Shown here: positions 13,438 to 20,532 of the stretch, piece by piece
How positions within the stretch are numbered: the first letter of the stretch is position 1
Layout of the letters: each line of letters opens with the position of its first letter
Origin: Nanobdellota archaeon
GTDB lineage: Archaea > Nanobdellota > Nanobdellia > Pacearchaeales > GW2011-AR1
DNA length: 20,532 nucleotides
Direction of reading: 5' to 3'
Assembly: GCA_030704765.1 (NCBI GenBank)
Contig: JAUYDD010000122.1
Location: 1-20,532, forward strand
Notes under the pieces: generated by a model
Databases searched by the model: none
Told to the model about the DNA's origin: nothing
Seen by the model: only the letters and a program-made list of their open reading frames with translations
Made by a program: the position numbers and the translations under genes

Positions 13438-16031
13438 TTGCTTTTTACTGCAGGTTGTTTTGTAGATTGTTCTAAAATATTCTTTTTATATGAACTAAAA
13501 CTTTTAGGTCCAGAAGAATATTTGTAGTCTAAGTAACTTTGATAAGCTTGTGCTTGTTTTAGTGTTCCAAGATTTTCATATTGATTGTTTCCATAAAATA
13601 TTCCAGATGCAATTAATCTAACAACAATTGGATCTGTTCCTTGAATATGATTTCCACCTATATATGCACCCTTGTCCATTGTATAAGTAATAGGATTTCC
13701 CCTAGATAATCTTCCATAATAATTCTGAGCATTTGAAATCGCTCTAAATGTCTCATCAACTTTATCAGGATTATTCCATATATAATGAGTATCATCTATC
13801 ATATTGCTATAGCCAGGCATTATTTTTTCTTTTTCTTGAGTTGAGTAATCTTTTATATTAGCATATTCACTCATTGTACTTTGAAACTTTCCAACACCTC
13901 CTGATTCTTTAATACTCTTGTCTATACTTGATATAAAAAGATTTGACATTTCTCCAGCTATAACTTCTGTAGAAACTTCTTGTTTTGCTCCTTGTTTGCT
14001 AATAACTTTGTCTATTATTCCCCCTGGCCTTCCTATTCCCCCTTCTATTCTTTCTCCAACAGCTTTAATAGAAACTGATGCGTCTTTAAAATCTCCAGCA
14101 TACATATTAGGATCTTTTGGAGCATTATTAACAACAATCTGTGTTCCTAAAATATCTCCTCCTCGGGGGCCAAAAACATGGGTTTCTCCTTTTACAACAT
14201 AACTTCCCTGAATACTTGTGCTAAAAAAATCAAATTTTCCATCATAAGAATTTTTTTGTATTTTCCAGGAAATATCTGATTTTTCATTAACTATTTTATC
14301 AATAGGAACTGCTGTATTAAGGTTATAAAAATTAGTTTTTGAGCTTAAGCCTACATTATTTATAAAAGTCTTATCTCCTTGAAATTTAATATATGATTTT
14401 CCATCTTTTAAAAATATTTCATCACCAGCTTTAGAAAATTCATTGTCAATATATATCCTGTTTATTTTTGCATAAGAATTAGTCACATCCAAATCTATTC
14501 CTTTTCCTCCAGCACTAATTTCTATAAAAGAGTAAACTTTTCCTTTTTCTTTTCCTAAAATAGCATCTTTAGACAATAAATCCTGATATAAATTTATACT
14601 TAGATAACTTTCTCCTGATTTCAAGGATTCTGGTTTCCTGCTTATTAAACCTTGTATAATTTTATCAGGCTCTTGCTTAGCAGCCTCTGAACCTGCTTTA
14701 AAAGCTCCTTTAATAGAATCCATTGGAGCATTGAAAATAGATTTTTTTGTTACTTCTTGAAGAGTTTTTGATAAAACAGTTACGAAAGCTTCTCCTGTTT
14801 TTTCTCCTACTAATTTTTTTAAGTTTTCATCTATTATTAAAAAACCTTCTTTAGTTGAATCAAAATAACTTCCCCCTAAAACCAAAGTGTTCCCTTCTTT
14901 CACTTTATGTTCTCCTAAACCAACAGTAGTTACCTTGGAGTTTCCTGATAATGCTAAAGATTCTCCAGACCTTACTTCTAATATTCCTGTTTTATAATTT
15001 CCATCTGCATCTTTATTGTCAGACATTCCTATTTTAGCTTGATTATTGAACTGGTCTTTGAATGCAACATAAGTCTGTTCTGGTTTTCCAGACATTTTAA
15101 ATTCTACATTCCCATCTTTATTATATTCTATATCAATAACACTTGATTCTCCTTTTGTTTTATCAACAGCTCCATAAGAAAGGCTCAATCCTTTTTTTTC
15201 ACCAACAATTTTTCCATCTTTTCCAGAATAATAAATATGTCTTGTAGTTTCTTTTGTTTTTTCATTTGTTTCTTTTTTCCATTTTAAATTTCCTTCTGAA
15301 AATGAAACTTCTCTTCCTGTTTTGAATTCTTCAATGAATTTCCCATTTTCATATTTAAATCCAACTACATTTGGATGAAGAGAATCACTTGGAGAATCAG
15401 CTTGGATTTTATCTCCATCAAAATCCTGTGAACCACCTTTTTCACCAATTAATCTTCTTCCCTGCCATTTTATCTTATCACTATCTTTTAAAGAAACAGT
15501 CTTTAATTCAGGTTTTCCTGAATCAAGAGCACCTTCATAACCTTTCCCTGTTTCAAATGCTCTGTTAATCAAATCTTTTAACATTAATTCTCTTTCAGAT
15601 TCTTTTATTCCAATCCATAATTTGTTTTTTGCTTCATCATCTAATATATCTGTATTCTTGTCATCCCTGTCATAAAACAATTCTGCTCTTTTCTTTGAAT
15701 CAAATTTTTCACTATCAAAACCTTTCAAGATATCCTCATAATAATTCTTCAAAAAACTCTTTCTATCAAAAACACTAATATCTGATTTTCTTAATAAAGG
15801 CATTAATTCATTTAAATTTTCTGTAATTAATTCAGTTTTAACACCAGATTCTAAACTCTGAAAATCCGAGTATTTGTAATTATCTCCTTTTGTATTTATT
15901 TGTGCTATTGCCTCTAATACTTTTTTATCTAAATCAGGATTATAACTATCTTCTGCAATAATTGAAAAAGATAAAAAAATTATAATTAATACAAAAATAT
16001 ATATTCTATTATTTATGCCTCTTTTATCCAT
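13434..16031 (-). CDS. Exported beta-rich protein with shared C-terminal module, 865 aa
   Basis: It has a Sec signal peptide (1-26, MDKRGINNR then a hydrophobic run ending near IIAE), a helical region with LWIGIKESERELMLKDLINRAF, then beta units starting IKWQGRRLIGEKGG. The second half carries GESYLSINLYQDLLSK and the C-terminal module shared with the 920-aa protein: VGERIEGGIGRPGGIIDK (about 656-673), MPGYSNMIDDTHYIW (about 737-751) and TMDKGAYIGG plus IQGTDPIVVR (about 780-804). The match to the 920-aa protein runs the whole length, so these two are full paralogues and the closest pair among the large proteins of intact length. Its stop codon (13434-13436) overlaps that of the Tat TraB/ChaN-like gene. 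It is divergent from the 649-aa gene across 117 bp. No known enzyme recognised. Confidence 0.9.
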   Translation of the reverse strand: MDKRGINNRIYIFVLIIIFLSFSIIAEDSYNPDLDKKVLEAIAQINTKGDNYKYSDFQSLESGVKTELITENLNELMPLLRKSDISVFDRKSFLKNYYEDILKGFDSEKFDSKKRAELFYDRDDKNTDILDDEAKNKLWIGIKESERELMLKDLINRAFETGKGYEGALDSGKPELKTVSLKDSDKIKWQGRRLIGEKGGSQDFDGDKIQADSPSDSLHPNVVGFKYENGKFIEEFKTGREVSFSEGNLKWKKETNEKTKETTRHIYYSGKDGKIVGEKKGLSLSYGAVDKTKGESSVIDIEYNKDGNVEFKMSGKPEQTYVAFKDQFNNQAKIGMSDNKDADGNYKTGILEVRSGESLALSGNSKVTTVGLGEHKVKEGNTLVLGGSYFDSTKEGFLIIDENLKKLVGEKTGEAFVTVLSKTLQEVTKKSIFNAPMDSIKGAFKAGSEAAKQEPDKIIQGLISRKPESLKSGESYLSINLYQDLLSKDAILGKEKGKVYSFIEISAGGKGIDLDVTNSYAKINRIYIDNEFSKAGDEIFLKDGKSYIKFQGDKTFINNVGLSSKTNFYNLNTAVPIDKIVNEKSDISWKIQKNSYDGKFDFFSTSIQGSYVVKGETHVFGPRGGDILGTQIVVNNAPKDPNMYAGDFKDASVSIKAVGERIEGGIGRPGGIIDKVISKQGAKQEVSTEVIAGEMSNLFISSIDKSIKESGGVGKFQSTMSEYANIKDYSTQEKEKIMPGYSNMIDDTHYIWNNPDKVDETFRAISNAQNYYGRLSRGNPITYTMDKGAYIGGNHIQGTDPIVVRLIASGIFYGNNQYENLGTLKQAQAYQSYLDYKYSSGPKSFSSYKKNILEQSTKQPAVKSN

Positions 16032-16050
16032 AAAAAGAATAAATTCTAAA

Positions 16051-16061
16051 ACTATATAAAT
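16051..16061 (-). promoter_or_regulatory. TATA box of the 865-aa gene
   Basis: Minus-strand ATTTATATAGT centred about 25 nt before the ATG at 16031. It shares the short divergent region 16032-16148 with the promoter at 16120-16128. Confidence 0.65.
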
Positions 16062-16119
16062 ATAACTTAAATTAATTCTATTAATAATTTAAATAACTCA
16101 TTATATAATCTCTGTTAAG

Positions 16120-16128
16120 TTTAAATAG
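16120..16128 (+). promoter_or_regulatory. TATA box of the 649-aa gene
   Basis: TTTAAATAG centred about 25 nt before the ATG at 16149. Confidence 0.55.
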
Positions 16129-16148
16129 TTTAATTTTTTATTAGTTTA

Positions 16149-18098
16149 ATGAAAAAGAGAGTAAAAAAAGAATTATGTATAGGTTTTTTCTTACTAGTTT
16201 TTTTCCTAGTTAATTTAATTATTAATACAAGCTTAGTTTCAGCTCAATTTAACAAAGAAGATCCGCGCACCTGGGAATCTGCTAGTGATTTAGAACTCAA
16301 GCTTATAACCTCTGAGGATATTTTTTTGCATTACACAGGATATAAGGATCTTACAGAGAGATTATGGTTGAAATTTTCTGAAAATGCTAGAAACAGATTT
16401 ATAGAAGCAGAAGCAGAGAAATTAAGCAAACTAAAAATTAAGTCAGATCTTGCTAAAGATGGCTTGATATTGCAGAACAATGTGATATTAAATAATAAAG
16501 GGGGAGTCTTTGACTTAACTAATGCTCCTGAAGGACTAGAAGAAATAGGATATGAAAATGAAAAATTTGTTTATAAATTTAGTTCAGGAGGAACTGTAAA
16601 AATGAGTAAAGGGGGATATGGAAAAGAAGGAATACACAGCACTGAAACAATTCTTGATACAGGTGTTTTTAAGTTTACAGGAGAAGGAGTTGCAGAACCT
16701 GATTTTGATAATAAGAAAATCAAATTAGATAATGGAGTAGAACTATTTTTGAAAAATATAAATTACAAGCAACTTAATGCAAATATACCTGGTTATGTGG
16801 ATTTTGTTTCTGGAACAAGAGCTGTTGTTAAAACAATAGAAGCAAAAGGAGATTATGGAAGTATAAAGGCTTATAATAATCCCATTTTAGCTGTTTTTGA
16901 TGAAGAACCTATTAGTGAAGATTATTCACAGCAATTTGCAAGAGTGACTGAAAAACAAGTTAATTTTTACGGAGATGATATAACCATAGCTATATCAAAT
17001 AATAAAGAAAAAGTTGTTGGAACTGGTGTAGGAAGAGGAGTGACAATCTCAGATGGGGATAGTGAAATAAAATTTATAGAAGATAAAATAAAGTTTCCAA
17101 GAACTGTGAAAGATTTTAAATATAATATTGATGAAATAAAAAATGAAAAAATTCCTGAAAATGTTTTTAAAATTATAAAAAGTATTACTGGAGAAAGCTA
17201 CCTTTTTCATAATAGCAAAAGAGTTGTAGCTGGTAAAATTTATTATACGAGCCCTCCTGATCCTGATAATCCTAAAGGGTCTCCTACTAATAGCGTGAAA
17301 ATAGCAACGCAAATTGTAACATCAATGACAGCAAAAGGATATATGGATAATATTCCTGAAGGCCTTAGCAGAGAGGAATTTATAGAATATCTGAAAAATT
17401 CTGATGATTGGTCGTTATTGATGCAGATTAATTCTCAATTAAAAGAGCCTCTTGATGAAAGAATAAGAAGAGAGGCTATTGAAGCTATAGCTCATAAAGG
17501 AGACAAGCTTGCTGTTGACAAGCTTAAAGAACTTGTTAAAAAAGCTAATGACTGGGGTCTTATTGAATTTGTTTCTCCTGAAAGAGTTGATGAACTAGTA
17601 AAACAAAGTATTGAATCAGGAGTTACTACAATAGAAAATGGTTTGGATTGGGTTGTTGGAGAAAAAAAAGCTGTTAAAGAAAATATTAATAGCCTAACAG
17701 CAACTGCTGTCACTGAAGGTTATTTTGGTGTTAAATTGCCTCCTGAATATGGAAGAAGTATTGATAGTGCTACTGAAACAGCTGGTGAAACTTCATCTCC
17801 TCTTGATGATATTATATATTTCAGAGATATGATAAGGCAGGTTCAAGAACAACACCAAGGGATTTTCCCACGTTCAGAAATAAATTTTGAGCAGATAGGT
17901 TCTGTAGGGATTATTTCTATAACTCCTATAAAGAATATTATAATAATAGAAGGTGATGAAAGAAGAGAAGTAAAAAAAGGAAATCCTGTTCAGTTCACTG
18001 TTGATTCAAAAACATCGAGACTCTTAAGAAACAAGATTATAGATGATAATCCTCTCCTTAAAATGAAAATGTATAATAAATACAAAGGAGAAGAATAA
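16149..18098 (+). CDS. Exported beta-rich protein with helical repeat region, 649 aa
   Basis: It has a Sec signal peptide (1-33, MKKRVKKE then a long hydrophobic run ending VSAQ), EDPRTWE just after it (the family's KKPQTW position), and a helix with RLWLKFSENARNRF. Beta units follow, including GGVFDLTNAPEGLEEIGYENEKFVYKF, which lines up with VWLDLENIPEGISSITYDG of the 763-aa protein. From about residue 390 the protein becomes helical: REEFIEYLKNS, RIRREAIEAIAHKGDKLAVDKLKELV and RVDELVKQSIESG, resembling HEAT-like or similar alpha repeats that often bind partners. The end is mixed. It is the only large family member on the plus strand, and it converges on the 194-aa Tat gene with one base between the stops, so the orientation is reversed but the pairing is kept. 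No catalytic motif recognised. Confidence 0.88.
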   Translation: MKKRVKKELCIGFFLLVFFLVNLIINTSLVSAQFNKEDPRTWESASDLELKLITSEDIFLHYTGYKDLTERLWLKFSENARNRFIEAEAEKLSKLKIKSDLAKDGLILQNNVILNNKGGVFDLTNAPEGLEEIGYENEKFVYKFSSGGTVKMSKGGYGKEGIHSTETILDTGVFKFTGEGVAEPDFDNKKIKLDNGVELFLKNINYKQLNANIPGYVDFVSGTRAVVKTIEAKGDYGSIKAYNNPILAVFDEEPISEDYSQQFARVTEKQVNFYGDDITIAISNNKEKVVGTGVGRGVTISDGDSEIKFIEDKIKFPRTVKDFKYNIDEIKNEKIPENVFKIIKSITGESYLFHNSKRVVAGKIYYTSPPDPDNPKGSPTNSVKIATQIVTSMTAKGYMDNIPEGLSREEFIEYLKNSDDWSLLMQINSQLKEPLDERIRREAIEAIAHKGDKLAVDKLKELVKKANDWGLIEFVSPERVDELVKQSIESGVTTIENGLDWVVGEKKAVKENINSLTATAVTEGYFGVKLPPEYGRSIDSATETAGETSSPLDDIIYFRDMIRQVQEQHQGIFPRSEINFEQIGSVGIISITPIKNIIIIEGDERREVKKGNPVQFTVDSKTSRLLRNKIIDDNPLLKMKMYNKYKGEE

Positions 18099-18099
18099 T

Positions 18100-18684
18100 C
18101 TAAAAATCACCCTTTCGAACTTTTTCCAAGTACTCTTCTGATTCTTTAATATCTAAGTGAATGAGAAGTTTTTGATCAAGTGTTAGGCCTTCTGGTTTTT
18201 TACTAATCCAAGGAAAGAATGCTCTATAATTCTCATAAACACCCTCTCCCCAATCAGCAGATTTAGAACTGAATTCTTTTAATATTTCTCTTTCTTTCTT
18301 ATCCATTTTTCTGTAAAATCCAAGAGGATCTGCCTGACTATCATACATTCGAGGCTTGTAATCATCATCAGTAGTATCCCATAAAGATTTTAAGTATCTT
18401 TTATCAGGTTCAGTATTTTTTATTTTCTTTTGTTTTATTAATAGATTTATAAAATCTTCAGAAGTATATTTTCTTTCAGGTTTTTCTGGTTGTTGTTTTT
18501 TCTCAGGTTTTTTAGCAGGGCAAGCATATGTTGAAGAAACTTGTGATAAAGTATAGCTTGCAGCTGCAACAGCTGCAACAGCTGTTGAAAACACTTGTAA
18601 AAATCCTCTCCTATTTATAATATTACTTCCATCTCTACTTATTACTGAATTTTCCTGCTCGTTTATCATGTCTGTTAATGCCAT
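18100..18684 (-). CDS. Tat-exported small protein, 194 aa
   Basis: A short cytosolic lead is followed by NRRGFLQVFSTAVAAVAAAS, a twin-arginine signal (RR near 25-26), and then SSTYACPAKKPEKK. The YAC could be a weak lipobox (Cys near 54) or the start of the mature protein. A Lys/Pro/Glu-rich linker (about 56-72) leads to a helical domain of about 120 residues with RYLKSLWDTTDDDYKP, DPLGFYRKMDKKEREILKEF and WGEGVYENYRAFFPWISKKPEG. No family recognised. The start at 18684 fits the TATA box at 18711-18720; Met6 is an alternative. It is tail-to-tail with the 649-aa Sec protein, one base apart. A small partner of the large exported protein is inferred from the repeated layout. Confidence 0.82.
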   Translation of the reverse strand: MALTDMINEQENSVISRDGSNIINRRGFLQVFSTAVAAVAAASYTLSQVSSTYACPAKKPEKKQQPEKPERKYTSEDFINLLIKQKKIKNTEPDKRYLKSLWDTTDDDYKPRMYDSQADPLGFYRKMDKKEREILKEFSSKSADWGEGVYENYRAFFPWISKKPEGLTLDQKLLIHLDIKESEEYLEKVRKGDF

Positions 18685-18710
18685 TTTATCCAGAAAATGC
18701 AGTTTTTGAT

Positions 18711-18720
18711 GATTTAAATA
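18711..18720 (-). promoter_or_regulatory. TATA box of the 194-aa gene
   Basis: Minus-strand TATTTAAATC centred about 31 nt before the ATG at 18684, allowing a leader of a few bases. Confidence 0.5.
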
Positions 18721-18765
18721 TGTTTTGATTATATTTAAGATAAGATCTATGCTACAATAAATTTA

Positions 18766-19077
18766 CTAGTCACAAACACTAACTTCTTGTTCAGCTCCTT
18801 TAATTAAATTCCAGTCTAATTTTATTAATTGTTTTACTGCAGGATTCTTAGTATTTAATTTGTACAAATCAGATTTTCCAACTCTTCTTGTTTTAACAAC
18901 TATGCAATTCCTTTCTAATTTATTCCAAAATGTTTGAAGTGTTGAATAACTAACTCCAGAATTTTTCGCTATTTCTGTCAAAGGATAATCAAATAATTGA
19001 AAAGTTATAAGAAAATCTAATACTTTTATTAGGGGATTATTTCCAAAAACTTCTGTAAATATAGTTTCATTTTCCAT
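18766..19077 (-). CDS. Winged-helix DNA-binding regulator, 103 aa
   Basis: The start is the ATG at 19077 (MENETIFTEVFG). The frame extends to an ATG at 19152, but that lies inside the upstream gene and beyond the TATA box at 19099-19108. The protein reads GNNPLIKVLDFLI, DYPLTEIAKNSGVSYSTLQTFWNKLE (the helix-turn-helix, about 30-55), RRVGKSDLYKLNTKNP (the wing, about 64-79) and VKQLIKLDW. This is the layout of a small winged-helix (MarR/ArsR-like) regulator very common in archaea, often near mobile or accessory genes. It is the only cytosolic and only regulatory protein here, so it is the natural candidate to act on the shared palindromes before the Tat genes. It ends VSVCD, with a single Cys that could sense redox state; this last point is speculation. 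Confidence 0.85.
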   Translation of the reverse strand: MENETIFTEVFGNNPLIKVLDFLITFQLFDYPLTEIAKNSGVSYSTLQTFWNKLERNCIVVKTRRVGKSDLYKLNTKNPAVKQLIKLDWNLIKGAEQEVSVCD

Positions 19078-19098
19078 AATATTATTTAAACAAAGGTA

Positions 19099-19108
19099 TT
19101 TATAAATA
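19099..19108 (-). promoter_or_regulatory. TATA box of the regulator gene
   Basis: Minus-strand TATTTATAAA preceded by a CCTTAAA-type BRE, centred 26 nt before the ATG at 19077. It decides the start codon in favour of 19077. Confidence 0.75.
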
Positions 19109-19120
19109 TTTAAGGTTTTA

Positions 19121-20053
19121 TTATTCCCTGTAGGATTTAGCCTCTTTTTCACTTAAGCTAAAATTACCCTCTAAAGTTCTGCCAGTAGTATAAACTTCAT
19201 ACATTTTATTTACAGGATAATCCTTAAGAGCAGGGTCTGTTGATAAGATTGAAAACATAAAGAAACTATGTAAAGCTTCTATTTCAGATTGACTAGTTAT
19301 CCTTATTGGAGCTTGCTTATTATAATTTTCTCCAACATTATTCCATACCTGTATTGAACCTGCTTTTGGGGATGATTCAAAAATAATTCTTGATCTAGGA
19401 GTATAAGTATGAACTATTCTTGTCCAGAAGAGTTTAGAGCTTATTTCTCCTGTTTCTGAACTTGCTAGGTTTTCTGAGGACAGTGCATTTACTAGTGCCC
19501 TTTTTTTAGTTTTATTAAATTTTAAATTAGGGTCTAAATCAAACTTTGGAGATTTGCTTTTAGCAAATCCTTCTGCTCTTTTTAAAAATTCATCCACCAC
19601 ATCTTCATGATTCATATAACCTTGATGGTAAAGATTAACTACTCTACCAACTACTCTTGGCAAGTTTTCTGGATCTACAAGGGCAGTTATTTCATATTGT
19701 ATTCCCATATCTCTTATTTTATTATAAAGTCCTTGTTTTGATAATCCTTTAGGAAGAGCTTCCCATTTTTCTTTTGTTACCCTAAATCTAGCCCTTAAAA
19801 TAGGGAATGTTCCTGCAACTTTAACATTAATATCAGTCAGAGTTACATATCCATCTGAATCAGGCATTTTTTCTCTTTTTTCTGTGTTGCTGTCATTAGT
19901 AACATGCAGAGAATCTTGGGAATAACCTCCACCCCCCATAACTAGTGTAACTAAACCAATTCCACCTAATCTTGTTAAAAATTGCCTTCTATGAAATGTG
20001 CTAGTTTTTCCAGTTTGTTCAGCTAATTCAGCCTGTTGATAGTGTTTTGTCAT
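19121..20053 (-). CDS. Tat-exported protein, 310 aa
   Basis: The start is the ATG at 20053 (MTKHYQQAELAEQ); an ATG at 20110 is open, but the TATA box at 20075-20083 lies between them and supports the shorter form. HRRQFLTRLGGIGLVTLVMGGGGYSQ is a twin-arginine signal with RR near 21-22 and likely cleavage around GYS. The mature protein of about 265 residues is mixed alpha/beta, with DGYVTLTDINVKVAGTFPIL, a pair of helices around VDEFLKRAEGFAKSK and a later WTRIVHTYTPRSRIIFESSP segment. No domain recognised and no catalytic motif obvious. It is followed after 43 bases by the winged-helix regulator gene, which has its own promoter. It is the only Tat protein here without a large convergent partner. 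An inverted repeat (20115-20140) lies upstream of its promoter. Confidence 0.82.
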   Translation of the reverse strand: MTKHYQQAELAEQTGKTSTFHRRQFLTRLGGIGLVTLVMGGGGYSQDSLHVTNDSNTEKREKMPDSDGYVTLTDINVKVAGTFPILRARFRVTKEKWEALPKGLSKQGLYNKIRDMGIQYEITALVDPENLPRVVGRVVNLYHQGYMNHEDVVDEFLKRAEGFAKSKSPKFDLDPNLKFNKTKKRALVNALSSENLASSETGEISSKLFWTRIVHTYTPRSRIIFESSPKAGSIQVWNNVGENYNKQAPIRITSQSEIEALHSFFMFSILSTDPALKDYPVNKMYEVYTTGRTLEGNFSLSEKEAKSYRE

Positions 20054-20074
20054 AAAATCAGGGAATATAACGAG

Positions 20075-20083
20075 TTTATAAAT
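20075..20083 (-). promoter_or_regulatory. TATA box of the 310-aa Tat gene
   Basis: Minus-strand ATTTATAAA centred 26 nt before the ATG at 20053; the transcript would be leaderless. Confidence 0.7.
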
Positions 20084-20114
20084 GTTTTTAATGCTTATTG
20101 TAGTGAACATTTCT

Positions 20115-20140
20115 GATAATTACTGAAAAAAGTAGTTATC
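20115..20140. promoter_or_regulatory. Imperfect inverted repeat upstream of the 310-aa gene
   Basis: GATAATTACT (20115-20124) and AGTAGTTATC (20131-20140) pair at 9 of 10 positions with a 6-base spacer. The minus strand contains TAACTACT, the same half-site as 4173-4180. It lies about 30 bases beyond the TATA box and may be an operator. Confidence 0.4.
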
Positions 20141-20259
20141 TATAAAATTATGTTAAAATCTCCTCAAGCTCGATTTTTATGAATTTATTTAGTTTTAAGG
20201 GTAAAGCAGAGTTTTAATCATACAGAGGGAATATTTACCCCCTTACCTAAAAATTCACG

Positions 20260-20283
20260 GAATTATTTTCTTGAAAAGAATTC
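20260..20283. repeat. Isolated 11-bp hairpin
   Basis: GAATTATTTTC (20260-20270) pairs with GAAAAGAATTC (20273-20283) with one mismatch. Otherwise the stretch from 20141 to 20303 shows nothing coding or repeated. Confidence 0.4.
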
Positions 20284-20303
20284 TCGGATAAATTTTGGCA
20301 TTA

Positions 20304-20313
20304 ATTATATAAA
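20304..20313 (+). promoter_or_regulatory. TATA-like promoter without a gene, upstream of element C
   Basis: ATTATATAAA is placed to start transcription near 20335, where the only ATG reads four codons before a stop. The next structure downstream is element C (20392 to 345 on the circle), so a non-coding transcript through it is possible. A second AT-rich candidate, GATATATTA at 20381-20389, follows the short motif at 20354-20370. Confidence 0.35.
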
Positions 20314-20391
20314 CCCTAATTAAAACAAACATTCATGTACTGTGCTTGATTTGTCAGCTACTCCAGCTTATTTAATAATAGATATATTATT

Positions 20392-20532
20392 AAAAAAACA
20401 ATGGGCCACCACACCCTAAAGGTTTTTTGCCACAGCTAAAAAATCGCCTGCTGGCGAGTGTGGTTTGATTGGCCCTTGTTTTTAGGATGCATGAAAATTC
20501 TTTCAGAAGAATTTTCTGCACAGAAAATTGCA
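20392..20532 (+). repeat. Structured element copy C, 5' part
   Basis: Starts with the same A-run and CAATGGGCCACCACACCC core as copy A and runs through GGATGC (20485-20490) into the expanded hairpin array. The last 92 bases repeat 1-92. The core is identical to that of copy A apart from the flanking bases; the tail after GGATGC is unique to this copy. On a circle the element is about 394 nt long. Confidence 0.85.
20441..20532. repeat. Terminal direct repeat, right copy
   Basis: Exact copy of 1-92; supports joining base 20440 to base 1 in a circle of 20,440 bp. Confidence 0.95.

Noticed and set aside
19078..19152. Longer start for the winged-helix regulator
   Set aside because: The extension overlaps the end of the 310-aa gene and would include the TATA box; MENETIF at 19077 fits the usual family start.
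20054..20110. Longer start for the 310-aa Tat protein
   Set aside because: The TATA box at 20075-20083 lies within the extension, and the added residues would place a second hydrophobic stretch before the twin-arginine signal.
1..20532. tRNA or rRNA genes
   Set aside because: No tRNA cloverleaf with a conserved T-arm and no rRNA signature was seen on either strand by eye.
1..20532. Virus or provirus
   Set aside because: No capsid, portal, terminase, packaging ATPase or polymerase gene is recognisable, although remote homologues among the unknown proteins cannot be excluded by eye.

Overview
This is an AT-rich archaeal sequence, most likely from a DPANN-type lineage close to Woesearchaeota or Pacearchaeota. 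Three things support this. Nearly every gene has a TATA box centred about 25-30 nt before its ATG, which implies leaderless transcripts. There is almost no Shine-Dalgarno usage. Two genes encode the membrane-anchored family with an N-terminal KTGQISVFIILAIVIV segment, which I know as common in those lineages. The first 92 bases (1-92) and the last 92 bases (20441-20532) are identical, so the simplest reading is a complete circular molecule of about 20,440 bp, a plasmid-like or other extrachromosomal element. No replication, partition, integrase, transposase (apart from one remnant) or capsid gene is recognisable.

Almost every gene encodes an exported or membrane-anchored protein. Six are Sec-signal, beta-strand-rich proteins of 366-920 aa that share one layout: signal peptide, alpha-helical N-terminal region, then a long run of short 'GxxI/GxxW' beta-strand units (417-2063, 2945-4045, 4767-7058, 7707-10469, 13434-16031 on the minus strand; 16149-18098 on the plus strand). 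Four are small proteins with twin-arginine (Tat) signals (4232-4765, 12445-13437, 18100-18684, 19121-20053). One more is a small Sec-signal protein (7265-7687). Two are near-identical anchored proteins (2073-2852, 11059-11847). The only cytosolic protein is a winged-helix regulator (18766-19077).

The gene order is striking. Four times a large Sec protein lies tail-to-tail with a small exported protein, with almost no space between: 177/763 aa, 140/920 aa, 330/865 aa and 649/194 aa. In one pair the two stop codons overlap in a TTAA. This looks like a repeated two-part export module, with 3'-end antisense overlap likely. Two of the Tat genes share a TAACYA-N5-TAGTTA palindrome just before the TATA box.

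The non-coding DNA is also unusual. A structured element occurs three times: copy A 10693-10853, inverted copy B 12167-12326, and a greatly expanded copy C running across the circle junction from 20392 to 345. Each has a conserved core of about 95 nt that folds on itself, followed by a closed stem holding a variable set of hairpins. The closing stem differs between copies but stays paired, which is covariation. A and B face each other and bound a 1.3-kb cassette carrying the second copy of the anchored-protein gene, a gene fragment and further nested hairpins. The 366-aa gene ends in a transposase C-terminal remnant, showing that a past insertion truncated one of the large genes.
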